Origin: a virus
Reading direction: 5' to 3' (one strand)
Length of the DNA: 36,842 nt
IMG/VR virus record: IMGVR_UViG_3300031975_000043
Coordinates: 1-36,842 of that record
Of the stretch, positions 23,582-30,550 are shown in pieces. The notes under the pieces are model-generated. The model saw only the letters and a list, made by a program, of their open reading frames with translations, did not search any database and was not told where the DNA came from. The position numbers and the translations under genes were made by a program. The first letter of the stretch is position 1; the number at the start of each line of letters is the position of its first letter.

Positions 23582-26272
23582 TTAACTATAAGCTTGTGTC
23601 ATAACAGCTTGAATATTTTCAGCAGTATTATCAGTTGATACGGACAAAACAATATAGTCTAGTCTATCTACAGCATCGTCAGTAGTTGAGAACGTAGGTG
23701 CTGTACCACCAATAAAGTTCCAACAAGCATTATACGATACTGTTCCACTACCTCCTTGCTGATGCAAGAAGATACTGCCAACTTGTCCTACTCTAGCATT
23801 GGTAGGTCTAGCAAGAGTATGTGCAGCAGTAACAGAAGTAAAGAAATTTTGTGCAGTACCAAAGTTAAGAGATACAGAAGTAATGCCATTAATTGCCGTT
23901 GTTTCAACAGCAGCCGCTGCCGACTCTGTAAGTTGTAACTGTCCTTCAAGAGATACATTACCACTTACACGAACAGTACCAAGAAATCCTGAATTACCTG
24001 TAATAGTTGCTGTGCTTAACAAGTTAGTTGCTCCACCTACACTAAGAGTAGATGCCAAGCTAACTGCTCCTGCAACTGTAAGAGTACCACCTACATTAGC
24101 ATTACTTACTGAAGTTGCTCCGCTAACTCGTACTGTTCCAAGAAAACCAGCATTGCCAGCAACTGTAACTGTATCAAGTAAATTAGTAGCGCCACCAACA
24201 CTTAATGTAGATGCTAAACTTGTTGCCCCACCAACTGTTAGTGTGCCGCCAATATTTACATCGCCACTTACTGAAATGTCTCCATCAAATGTAATACCGC
24301 CAGTAGCAAATATAGTTCCACCAACAGAGACATTCCCTGCTACATCTAAATTACCACTTACAGATACTGCATCTTTAAAGATGCCTACCCCTGCCACTGT
24401 AACCGTTGAAGCAAAGTTAGCTGCACCACCTACACTTAAAGTTGAAGCTAGGCTGACGGCTCCTGCTACGGTTAGTGTGCCACCTACATTTGCATTGCTT
24501 ACAGATATTGCACCACTTACGCGAACACTGCCTAAGAAACCAGCATTGCCAGCAACCGTAACTGTGCTGAGTAAATTGGTTGCTCCACCTACACTAAGTG
24601 TACTATTTAAACTTGTAGCTCCTGCTACTGTAAGTGTGCTAAGTAAGTTAGTTGCACCACCAACACTAAGTGTGCTATTAAGGCTTGTAGCTCCTGCTAC
24701 TGTAAGCGTACCACCAACATTTAAATCACCACTAACAGAAATGTCACCATCAAATGTAATTCCTCCAGTAGCAAATATCGTGCCGCCAACTGATACATTA
24801 CCAGCAACATCTAGATTACCGCTTACAGATACATGGCTTTTAAATGTACCAGTTCCTACAACTGTAACCGTTGTTGCAAAGTTAGTAGCGCCCCCTACGC
24901 TAAGTGTAGAAGCTAGGCTTACAGCCCCTGCTATAGTTACCGTGTCTGCAAAGTTAGCTACACCGCCTACACTAAGACTAGAGGCTAGGCTAACTGCACC
25001 ACCAACTGTAACAGTACCACCAAGATTAGTGTTACCACTAACTGATACATCGTCCTTAAATGTTGCCGCTCCTACAACTGTAGCTGTTGATGCAAGATTA
25101 ACTGCACCACCAACACTAAGCGTTGAAGCTAGGCTAACTGCACCAGCAATAGTAACAGTGTCTGCAAAGTTAGCTACACCGCCTACACTTAATGTAGATG
25201 CAAGACTAACTGCTCCACCAACAGTTACTGTACCACCAAGATTAGTATTACCGCTAACTGATACGTTTGTTTTAAACGTGCTATCAGCTAAGAAAGTTGC
25301 ATTGCTACCTACACTTAATGTAGATGCAAGACTAACTGCTCCTGCAACTGTAAGAGTCCCATTAATAACAGCATTAGCACTAATAGATACAGCATCATTA
25401 ACAACTAATGTGCCACCAATAGATACATTACCGCCAGCATTAATAAATCCTGATACAGAGATATTAGTTGTTACACCTAATTCTGCTTCTACATTAGTTA
25501 AGTTAGAACCGTCTCCATAAAAAGCTGCTGCCGTTACATTCCCTACAACATTAGCATTACCACTAATACTAACATTAGTTGCAAAGTTAGCAACACCTGT
25601 TACATCAAGCACTGAACCAACTGATACCGAAGAAGCAGTATCTATTCTACCACTAACTGATACATCATTACTAAATGTAGACTTACTTGTAAAAGCAGCC
25701 GTGCCAGTAACTGCAAGAGTGCCGCCAATTGATACATTTTCATTTACATCAAGCTGGCCGCTAACAGATACGTCACCTTCGATAATTGCATTACCAGCAA
25801 TCGTTACATGCGTAGCAAACGTAGCCACACCTGTCTGTACTAGTGTGCCACCAATAGAAGCATTTGTTCCAATGTTTAGATCACCGCTTACAGATGTGTC
25901 ACCTTTTACAACTAGGCTACCACCAACATTAGCTCCACCAGCTACCGTAATTGAACTAACACAAATATCTCCACCAACACTAGCTGTCAGTCCTGTAAGA
26001 TTAGAACCGTCACCATAGTAAGCAGAGGCACATACATTGTTACCAACAATTAAATTATTTTTAACTGTTGCTGTACCATCTACAAGAAACGCAGTCTGAG
26101 CAATAACTTTATTCGTAGCAACCTTTAGCGCAGTATTAGTTCCATCACCTGTTTGAACATACACAGAAGAAGTACTAACACCATCATTTGCGGCGCTACT
26201 ATTAATAAGCAATAACTGCTTATATGTTCCTGAAATTAGTTTTCCTGTTAAGTCTGTCATATTAGTTGCCAA
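23582..26272 (-). CDS. Long repetitive tail fibre protein (896 aa)
   Basis: Residues 1-75 form the particle-binding end. Motifs AYYGDGSNLTGLTA (84-97) and AFYGDGSNLTNVEAEL (250-265) follow. Residues about 105-775 are a chain of roughly 12-residue beta repeats of the kind SVGG.xLxVAGAxSLASTL, rich in V, G, S, T and A, expected to form a long trimeric beta-helix or beta-prism shaft. Larger units also repeat (see the repeat entry). The C-terminal domain (about 785-896: AHTLARPTNARVGQVGSIFL and WNFIGGTAPTFSTTDDAVD) resembles the end of the 309-residue fibre. There are almost no aromatic residues in the shaft. It has a weak start site and overlaps the zinc-ribbon gene by 16 bases. Confidence 0.85.
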   Translation of the reverse strand: MATNMTDLTGKLISGTYKQLLLINSSAANDGVSTSSVYVQTGDGTNTALKVATNKVIAQTAFLVDGTATVKNNLIVGNNVCASAYYGDGSNLTGLTASVGGDICVSSITVAGGANVGGSLVVKGDTSVSGDLNIGTNASIGGTLVQTGVATFATHVTIAGNAIIEGDVSVSGQLDVNENVSIGGTLAVTGTAAFTSKSTFSNDVSVSGRIDTASSVSVGSVLDVTGVANFATNVSISGNANVVGNVTAAAFYGDGSNLTNVEAELGVTTNISVSGFINAGGNVSIGGTLVVNDAVSISANAVINGTLTVAGAVSLASTLSVGSNATFLADSTFKTNVSVSGNTNLGGTVTVGGAVSLASTLSVGGVANFADTVTIAGAVSLASTLSVGGAVNLASTATVVGAATFKDDVSVSGNTNLGGTVTVGGAVSLASSLSVGGVANFADTVTIAGAVSLASTLSVGGATNFATTVTVVGTGTFKSHVSVSGNLDVAGNVSVGGTIFATGGITFDGDISVSGDLNVGGTLTVAGATSLNSTLSVGGATNLLSTLTVAGATSLNSTLSVGGATNLLSTVTVAGNAGFLGSVRVSGAISVSNANVGGTLTVAGAVSLASTLSVGGAANFASTVTVAGVGIFKDAVSVSGNLDVAGNVSVGGTIFATGGITFDGDISVSGDVNIGGTLTVGGATSLASTLSVGGATNLLDTVTVAGNAGFLGTVRVSGATSVSNANVGGTLTVAGAVSLASTLSVGGATNLLSTATITGNSGFLGTVRVSGNVSLEGQLQLTESAAAAVETTAINGITSVSLNFGTAQNFFTSVTAAHTLARPTNARVGQVGSIFLHQQGGSGTVSYNACWNFIGGTAPTFSTTDDAVDRLDYIVLSVSTDNTAENIQAVMTQAYS
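23925..25965 (-). repeat. Repeat array in the 896-aa fibre gene
   Basis: Protein repeats of about 12 residues cover about 105-775. Above this lie longer units: a 72-residue module at 338-409 and again at 410-481 (starting SVSGNTNLGGTVTVGG), a long module starting SVSGNLDVAGNVSVGG at 482 and again at 637 (155 residues apart), and a 24-residue unit twice in a row near 523-570. The DNA copies differ at many third codon positions although the protein text is near-identical. Confidence 0.85.
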
Positions 26273-26532
26273 TACTCATCTGTTGAATCCCAAGTGGTTG
26301 CTACTTGATCCCATGTTAAATTTCTGCCACCTGTGTCAGGTCTAGGATTACGTATCGCAGGGTTATCCCGAACATCAGGAATGTGATTTTGTGGGTGATT
26401 TTTCAAATCAAAGTTACCCTCAAAATCTTCTGGACAAACAATAAGTCCATAACTATTTTCTTGCATAATTCTGTGAGGATATACAAACCCACAGATGTCG
26501 CACATAGCTAGTGCGTTTTTATTACTTGCCAT
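26257..26532 (-). CDS. Zinc-ribbon-like small protein (91 aa)
   Basis: The product has a CxxC pair in AMCDICGFVYPHRIM and a third cysteine in LIVCPEDFEGNFD, with His nearby, so a small zinc-binding knuckle is likely. The rest (DLKNHPQNHIPDVRDN, RNPRPDTGGRN, then two WD-type segments near the C terminus) is a conserved style seen in marine podoviruses, without a known role. The start at 26532 is chosen over an upstream ATG at 26553 since the homologous text starts at MASNKNALAMCD. It overlaps the tiny membrane-protein gene before it by 11 bases and the fibre gene after it by 16. Confidence 0.72.
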   Translation of the reverse strand: MASNKNALAMCDICGFVYPHRIMQENSYGLIVCPEDFEGNFDLKNHPQNHIPDVRDNPAIRNPRPDTGGRNLTWDQVATTWDSTDEYWQLI

Positions 26533-26668
26533 TACTTTTATTCCAAAGATCAAACAAGGTCTTTACTTTTTCTTTTATAATTTCTATATCACCATGCATT
26601 TTAGCTAGTATAATAATTAAAGTAATTATTCCTAAAAATACAGGCCATGCTTGTATTATATGTTCCAT
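26522..26668 (-). CDS. Small membrane protein (48 aa)
   Basis: Read directly from the sequence; too short for usual cut-offs. ATG at 26668, TAA at 26524-26522. The product is MEHIIQAWPV, a hydrophobic stretch FLGIITLIIILAKM (about residues 11-24), then a charged helix with DIEIIKEKVKTLFDLW. One N-terminal span plus a short amphipathic tail fits a tiny holin-like or virion-membrane factor. It starts 3 bases after the stop of the adaptor gene and overlaps the zinc-ribbon gene by 11 bases, which together with the good protein character supports a real gene. Confidence 0.65.
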   Translation of the reverse strand: MEHIIQAWPVFLGIITLIIILAKMHGDIEIIKEKVKTLFDLWNKSNGK

Positions 26669-26670
26669 AA

Positions 26671-27345
26671 TTAAACATAACCAAGTTTGGGTCGAACAAA
26701 CATACTAGATCGTTCGCGGTCCTCTCGCATAGCTCTAGCTAATGTTTCTTCATAATTAACCTTTAACATATTAATACGTTCAGAAGGAACTAAAGGTCGC
26801 TTCATGGACATATAGTAAGATAGCCCTGCTGTGAGGCAAGGAAAAAATCTTTTAGGTAAATCAGCGTTTTGCTCTGCTGACTTATTAACGTCTTGCAGTT
26901 CGCTAATTGTTTCTATTTTAAGAATGTCTGTAGAATTATCTGGAATAGGCCAAAGAGATAATGTAGGATTATCACGACCTCTACGAATAGAATACTGTGA
27001 TGGTCGGCCTGTCTGTGTTTTATTGGGTATTAGTAAATACTCTTCAGGAGAAACGCGCTGTAACTGTAAGTCTGTACTATCTCTATTTAACACTACTTCA
27101 AGAGCATCAATAGTTGTAGAAGAAAGATCATAAGCAGTAGTAGAAGCCGTTACAGTTAAAGAAGATACACCAGTACTCCATAATAGTATACCACGGTTTT
27201 GCCAATCCTTCAACATAATATTTATAGAACGACGCGCAGATGCTGGCTCGTGACCGAGAGTATCTTCACCCCCAATCATTTCCATTGCTTCCTGAATAAC
27301 CTCGTCAATATCAAGATTAAAATTATATGTACCCGATACAGCCAT
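26671..27345 (-). CDS. Head-tail adaptor/connector-like protein (224 aa)
   Basis: The 224-residue product begins NFNLDIDEVIQEAMEMIGGE and continues ARRSINIMLKDWQNRGILLW, then DALEVVLNRDSTDLQLQRVS, EEYLLIPNKTQTGRPSQYSI and LSLWPIPD. This 'RS.N.ML..WQNRG..LW' pattern is well known in podoviruses and siphoviruses of marine bacteria and sits with the P22 gp4-like or T7 gp11-like adaptor class that joins portal and tail. The rest holds short strands and a C-terminal helix (NMLKVNYEETLARAMREDRER). A start in a good context (AGGAAAA before ATG). It is separated from the other adaptor-like gene (30550-31245) by the run of small basic genes. Confidence 0.72.
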   Translation of the reverse strand: MAVSGTYNFNLDIDEVIQEAMEMIGGEDTLGHEPASARRSINIMLKDWQNRGILLWSTGVSSLTVTASTTAYDLSSTTIDALEVVLNRDSTDLQLQRVSPEEYLLIPNKTQTGRPSQYSIRRGRDNPTLSLWPIPDNSTDILKIETISELQDVNKSAEQNADLPKRFFPCLTAGLSYYMSMKRPLVPSERINMLKVNYEETLARAMREDRERSSMFVRPKLGYV

Positions 27346-27746
27346 TATGTTTTCCTATATCTTTTAACCTTACGCGCAATACGCTTCGGTTGTTTTGAGT
27401 ATTGCTTCCCCGCAGCAGTTGCTTTTCTCTTTGCTCTCGTGGTCGCAGCATATTCTTTTGACGACAGAGCCTTGATTGCTTTCTCTGGAAGATATCTTTC
27501 TCCCGTCTTCTTGCTTGGTTTCCCTGATTTCGTGCGCCATTTTTGCTTACTCCACTTTGAAAGTTTATTGCTTTTTTTCTTTTTACCTTTGTAACTGCCA
27601 CCAGAATCTTTATAGTATTTAACAGCAAGCTGCATAGCTCTAGCAGAGTGTTTACCACCCATCTTGGCTTTAGCCCTAGCCTTTGCTCTAGCCCACTTAG
27701 CAGGGTCACGCTTGGTAGCTGTACCGCCTTTACGTTTTACTGCCAT
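27345..27746 (-). CDS. Highly basic protein, DUF5872-like (133 aa)
   Basis: About one third of the 133 residues are Lys or Arg. The first half, DPAKWARAKARAKAKMGGKH then ARAMQLAVKYYKDSGGSY, looks like a phage-typical basic helix. The second half has LSKWSKQKWRTKSGKPS, GERYLPEKAIKALSSKEYAA and TTRAKRKATAAGKQYSKQPK. From memory this is the DUF5872-type motif shared by some phages and large eukaryotic DNA viruses. Strong positive charge suggests DNA binding, perhaps condensation in the capsid or delivery with the DNA. No function is shown. It overlaps the next gene by a TAATG. Confidence 0.72.
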   Translation of the reverse strand: MAVKRKGGTATKRDPAKWARAKARAKAKMGGKHSARAMQLAVKYYKDSGGSYKGKKKKSNKLSKWSKQKWRTKSGKPSKKTGERYLPEKAIKALSSKEYAATTRAKRKATAAGKQYSKQPKRIARKVKRYRKT

Positions 27747-27754
27747 CAGTAACT

Positions 27755-27907
27755 CTAAGCTTTATGTACTTTTTGAACTTCAAAGCTTGCTTTTTTGGAA
27801 GCACCTTTATGAGGAGCGTATCCACCACGAGGATTTTTCATAAGCTTAAAACCTTTACCAGACTTCATCCAGTGAAAACCTTTAGGAGCATCTACTGCCT
27901 TTTTCAT
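27755..27907 (-). CDS. Small basic protein (50 aa)
   Basis: Read directly from the sequence. ATG at 27907 with AGAGG six bases before it, TAG at 27757-27755. The product starts MKKAVDAPKGFHWMKSGKGF, followed by KLMKNPRGGYAPHKGASKK and a short end. The 'PKG.HWMK.G..FKLM' text is the kind of small Lys/Gly-rich protein seen in groups in marine phages. It fills the gap between two basic genes and starts two bases after the stop of the one before. Confidence 0.75.
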   Translation of the reverse strand: MKKAVDAPKGFHWMKSGKGFKLMKNPRGGYAPHKGASKKASFEVQKVHKA

Positions 27908-27908
27908 A

Positions 27909-28250
27909 TCAACCTCTTTTCTTTATACCACGAACATACTTCTGAGACTTAGGTGGTCTTTTTTTAGAACCGCTAGGACCAGCCCAAAAAACTTTATTAG
28001 CCCAAAAAGCTGCACTTGTTTTTCCCTTGGCAATGTTCTTACCATGTCTAGCCTTAAAAGACTTACGTGCTTCGGGAGAATAATTATGTCCCATTTTCTG
28101 ATCGCCAAAACGAATAATTTTAATACGACCTTTATCACGCACAGCAACCACAGCTTTTTTAGTAGGATGTTGCGGTGTGCGCTTTGGTTTATTTAAGCCA
28201 CTTAACTTATAGCGTTTCAGTTTATTTTTTTCTGAATCAGTTAAAGACAT
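27909..28250 (-). CDS. Basic conserved phage protein (113 aa)
   Basis: The 113-residue product has a basic start (KLKRYKLSGLNKPKRTPQHP), a short strand-rich core (AVVAVRDKGRIKIIRFGDQK) and a helix-rich part YSPEARKSFKARHGKNIAKG followed by KTSAAFWANKVFW, ending in a Lys/Arg-rich tail. The 'ARKSFKARH.KNI..GK.SA..WANK..W' motif recurs, as I recall, in phages and some large DNA viruses with no assigned function. DNA contact is plausible because of the charge. The start overlaps the end of a 48-residue gene. Confidence 0.7.
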   Translation of the reverse strand: MSLTDSEKNKLKRYKLSGLNKPKRTPQHPTKKAVVAVRDKGRIKIIRFGDQKMGHNYSPEARKSFKARHGKNIAKGKTSAAFWANKVFWAGPSGSKKRPPKSQKYVRGIKKRG

Positions 28251-28396
28251 TATTTTTTCCTACAATAAGTGTTCTTATATTTTTCTAGCAAATAATTACA
28301 AAGTGCTAACCAGTACTCGTCCCAATTTTTATAGTCAGTTTTTACTGGACGTTTTATATCCCAGTTTATTTCTACTTCGTAAGAAACATTATCCAC
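28250..28396 (-). CDS. Small hypothetical protein with GTG start (48 aa)
   Basis: Read directly from the sequence. A GTG at 28396-28394 opens a frame to a TAA at 28252-28250. The product has an acidic, aromatic-rich character (YEVEINWDIKRP, then YKNWDEYWLALCNYLLEKYK), unlike the basic neighbours. The start overlaps the end of the previous gene by 8 bases and the stop overlaps the next ATG. This exact fit into a 138-base gap is the main support; the ribosome site (AAAG) is weak. Confidence 0.55.
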   Translation of the reverse strand: MDNVSYEVEINWDIKRPVKTDYKNWDEYWLALCNYLLEKYKNTYCRKK

Positions 28397-28766
28397 CTTT
28401 AAGTTCTGCACGATGTCCTCTTAAAGCTGCACGTTTACGACCTTTAGTTTTTTTAACTTTTAATCTTCCACCTTTTTTCATCATAACCCCTGGAAGCTTA
28501 GTATAAGAAGAAGCTAGGTTGTAAGGATTAGCTGTTGATTTTTTAGGCGGCGTTCTTACTTTACCACCTAAAAGACTTTTTGTACCTAAATCTGCTAACG
28601 ATGTTTTTAACTTACTTGTAGTTGGTTTTGCATATTGTAAAGGATCATCATCAGCTTTTTCTAATGCTCGTCTTAACTCTGCCATTCTAGGACTGCTTGT
28701 TTCAGTTAGTCCTGACATCCGTAACTTTCTTAATTCAGTAATAAGTTTTTTTCTATCGATAGCCAT
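28389..28766 (-). CDS. Basic protein with conserved C-terminal tail (125 aa)
   Basis: The first part is a charged helical block (DRKKLITELRKLRMSGLTE, RMAELRRALEKADDD). A loose, Ser/Thr/Lys-rich middle follows, and then the conserved tail MMKKGGRLKVKKTKGRKRAA plus LRGHRAELKGG. The GGR.K...GRKRAALRGHRAEL tail is known to me from phage small basic proteins of this region, role unknown. There is no membrane span. Start at 28766 five bases after the neighbour's stop. Confidence 0.68.
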   Translation of the reverse strand: MAIDRKKLITELRKLRMSGLTETSSPRMAELRRALEKADDDPLQYAKPTTSKLKTSLADLGTKSLLGGKVRTPPKKSTANPYNLASSYTKLPGVMMKKGGRLKVKKTKGRKRAALRGHRAELKGG

Positions 28767-28771
28767 TATAT

Positions 28772-29521
28772 TTAACCTTTACGAACAGCGCCATAACCAC
28801 GAAGAGCCTTACCTACTCCAACTGCTCTAGTTTTTTTCTTTTTCTTCTTTTTCTTTTTTACAGAACCACCAGCTTTACGAATTTCAAAACCACCCATTTC
28901 CATAATTTCAGATTCGGTCGGCGCAACTTCGTCAGTGCCTCGCATCATTCGTCCTGTTACATCTGCTCCTGAAGCATACTTTCCTGTTGATTTTACTGCA
29001 CCATTTTTATCAATGTATAACATTCCTGTTTCAATACCTCTTTTTAATGCTTCAGGAGAAATGTTAGTAGGAGGCAGTTCTTTAGAAAGAAGAAAAGTAT
29101 TAACTCCACCTTCAACTTCTCTACCTTTTTCGACAAGAGGATTACCAGTAGTTGTAGTTGTTCGTCTAGCATCAGGAACTTTACGACCTTCTATCTTCAT
29201 TTCTCTAGCTTGTGCAGCCATTAATCTTTTAAGTTCAGCTTTTTGCGCTCTAGTTAAAGGTGGAGCATCTGAACCACGAGGGGTATCGCTTGATTTCTTT
29301 TTAGGAATAGATGGCTTACCTGCTTCTTTCCATGCTTTAAGAGTTAGTCCATGATATTTTGCAGCGGCTTTATCCGCAGCAGAAGCTTTAGGACGACCTC
29401 TTCGACTTTTACCTACAAAACGACTTCCTTTAGGAGGCTCAATACCTCCACCACCAGTTACATTAGGATCACCTATAACAGTACCTTTAGGACGAGGAGA
29501 TCTTTTAGGAAGTTTAGCCAT
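28772..29521 (-). CDS. Lys/Gly/Pro-rich basic protein with poly-lysine run (249 aa)
   Basis: No family is recognised. The protein is disordered by composition: PKRSPRPKGTVIGDPNVTGG and RGRPKASAADKAAAKYHGLT at the start (with an AT-hook-like RGRPK), a mid part of mixed charge (LTRAQKAELKRLMAAQAREM), and near the end GGSVKKKKKKKKKKTR with a run of about ten Lys, then LRGYGAVRKG. A similar GYGAARKG piece is in the gene directly before it. The AT-hook-like motif and the Lys run fit binding to DNA. Start at 29521 next to the previous stop. Confidence 0.65.
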   Translation of the reverse strand: MAKLPKRSPRPKGTVIGDPNVTGGGGIEPPKGSRFVGKSRRGRPKASAADKAAAKYHGLTLKAWKEAGKPSIPKKKSSDTPRGSDAPPLTRAQKAELKRLMAAQAREMKIEGRKVPDARRTTTTTGNPLVEKGREVEGGVNTFLLSKELPPTNISPEALKRGIETGMLYIDKNGAVKSTGKYASGADVTGRMMRGTDEVAPTESEIMEMGGFEIRKAGGSVKKKKKKKKKTRAVGVGKALRGYGAVRKG

Positions 29522-29523
29522 AC

Positions 29524-29721
29524 CTACTCTCCAGCTTTTTCCGTATAAACAACTTGTTCATCTACAGAATAATCAACTGTAACGTCCTGTGGCGGACCTT
29601 TAACATCTGGACCCTTACGTGCTGCACCATAACCCTGACCAGTAGGCTTACCATTAATTGCATCAAGGTCAGGAGGATACTTCAACAGAGTATGCGGTCC
29701 TCTTAGATAATTATTTCTCAT
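29524..29721 (-). CDS. Small hypothetical protein (65 aa)
   Basis: A polar, Gly/Pro-rich product: NYLRGPHTLLKYPPDLDA, then GKPTGQGYGAARKGPDVKG and an acidic end (VDYSVDEQVVYTEKAGE). It shares GYGAARKG-type text with the 249-residue protein that follows. No domain is recognised. The start overlaps the stop of the 76-residue gene by four bases (ATGA type), so both are co-translated. Confidence 0.62.
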   Translation of the reverse strand: MRNNYLRGPHTLLKYPPDLDAINGKPTGQGYGAARKGPDVKGPPQDVTVDYSVDEQVVYTEKAGE

Positions 29722-29948
29722 GCTTTTCTCCTTCTTCCTTTTGCAGCCATTGCAGAAAATTTTTTAGCACCGTACTTTTTTCTTCCAATGTATGCTGCTA
29801 AAGCTTTAGGGTTCTTAGCCCCACGTTTTTTTAATTTAGAAACTGTTTGTTTAAATCGTTTACCAGAACCAAGCGGCGGTTTCTTTTTCTTTTTCTTTCG
29901 ATCACCTTTAGTAACTTGCTGTCTAATACTAGAACGACTTGTAGCCAT
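29718..29948 (-). CDS. Small highly basic protein (76 aa)
   Basis: Nearly half of the residues are Lys or Arg. It has a KGDRKKKKKKPPLGSGKRFK stretch, then VSKLKKRGAKNPKALAAYIG and RKKYGAKKFSAMAAKGRRR. The pattern 'GSGKRF..L...L.K.G..NP.ALAA.IGRKKYG...F..MAA.G' recurs in many phages, including actinobacterial ones, as a small protein of unknown role. DNA binding is likely from charge. TAATG overlap with the gene before and ATGA overlap with the gene after. Confidence 0.75.
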   Translation of the reverse strand: MATSRSSIRQQVTKGDRKKKKKKPPLGSGKRFKQTVSKLKKRGAKNPKALAAYIGRKKYGAKKFSAMAAKGRRRKA

Positions 29949-30550
29949 CAGTCATAACATGAAGATACAAGATCATCACCATCTTTAGAAGCTTTTACAA
30001 CGCCACCATTTTTCATATAAACCATGCCGCCTTTTTTATACTTCATTACTTTACCGCCACCCATTTTTTTAACAGGCACCATTGGCGCACCTGATCCGCG
30101 AGTAGCACCTGTTTTAGGATTAGTAGAATCAGTAACAGGCGGTTTAGACTTTGGCTTTGCATTTTTAGTATCGCTTATTCTACCACCGTCTTTAGCATAT
30201 CCCATATTATTCCGTACTTTTGTAGGAAGTTTAGCAAGACCTTTGTTATCAGCAGAAACATTTTTAAGACGGCCACCTGCCTTACGATTCATTACCTTAC
30301 CGCCGCGTTTCTGCTGACGCAAAACACCTTCTGCGTCTCTTGTCGGCGCACCAATAATCTGTTTATATTCAGTTTCGCTTATATCTTTTGCCCAAATAGG
30401 ACGACTTTCATAATCATCTGCATTTTTTAGTTGTTCTAATTTTTTATCTGTCATTTTTCCTGTAAGTGGTTTACCTCCACCACCAGCTACAGCGGCACTT
30501 CCTTTGGAACCACCCATTCTAGATACTTTTTTTCCTACTGATTTAACCAT
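29948..30550 (-). CDS. Lys/Gly-rich protein with GGKVM repeats (200 aa)
   Basis: The product is basic and loosely built. It has a Gly/Ser start (KVSRMGGSKGSAAVAGGGGK), a short folded-looking segment (KLEQLKNADDYESRPIWAKD, then EYKQIIGAPTRDAEGVLRQQ), and repeats of a GGKVM/GGRL type: KRGGKVMNRKAGGRL, KDGGRI, MGGGKVMKYKKGGMVYMKNG. These 'K.GG.V' turns are frequent in small proteins of marine phages. The function is unknown; association with DNA or the particle is inferred. It is directly coupled to the adaptor gene before it. Confidence 0.65.
   Translation of the reverse strand: MVKSVGKKVSRMGGSKGSAAVAGGGGKPLTGKMTDKKLEQLKNADDYESRPIWAKDISETEYKQIIGAPTRDAEGVLRQQKRGGKVMNRKAGGRLKNVSADNKGLAKLPTKVRNNMGYAKDGGRISDTKNAKPKSKPPVTDSTNPKTGATRGSGAPMVPVKKMGGGKVMKYKKGGMVYMKNGGVVKASKDGDDLVSSCYD

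Noticed and set aside
23799-25520. Long + strand frame of 573 residues, rich in Pro, Thr, Val and Leu
   Set aside because: It is the antisense shadow of the repetitive fibre gene; the same codon bias and repeats keep the opposite frame open. No ribosome site and no domain-like sequence.
23582-26272. The regular repeats were considered as a CRISPR array
   Set aside because: Units are in-frame protein repeats with no constant spacer/repeat pattern and no perfect DNA repeats of 24-36 bases at regular distance.
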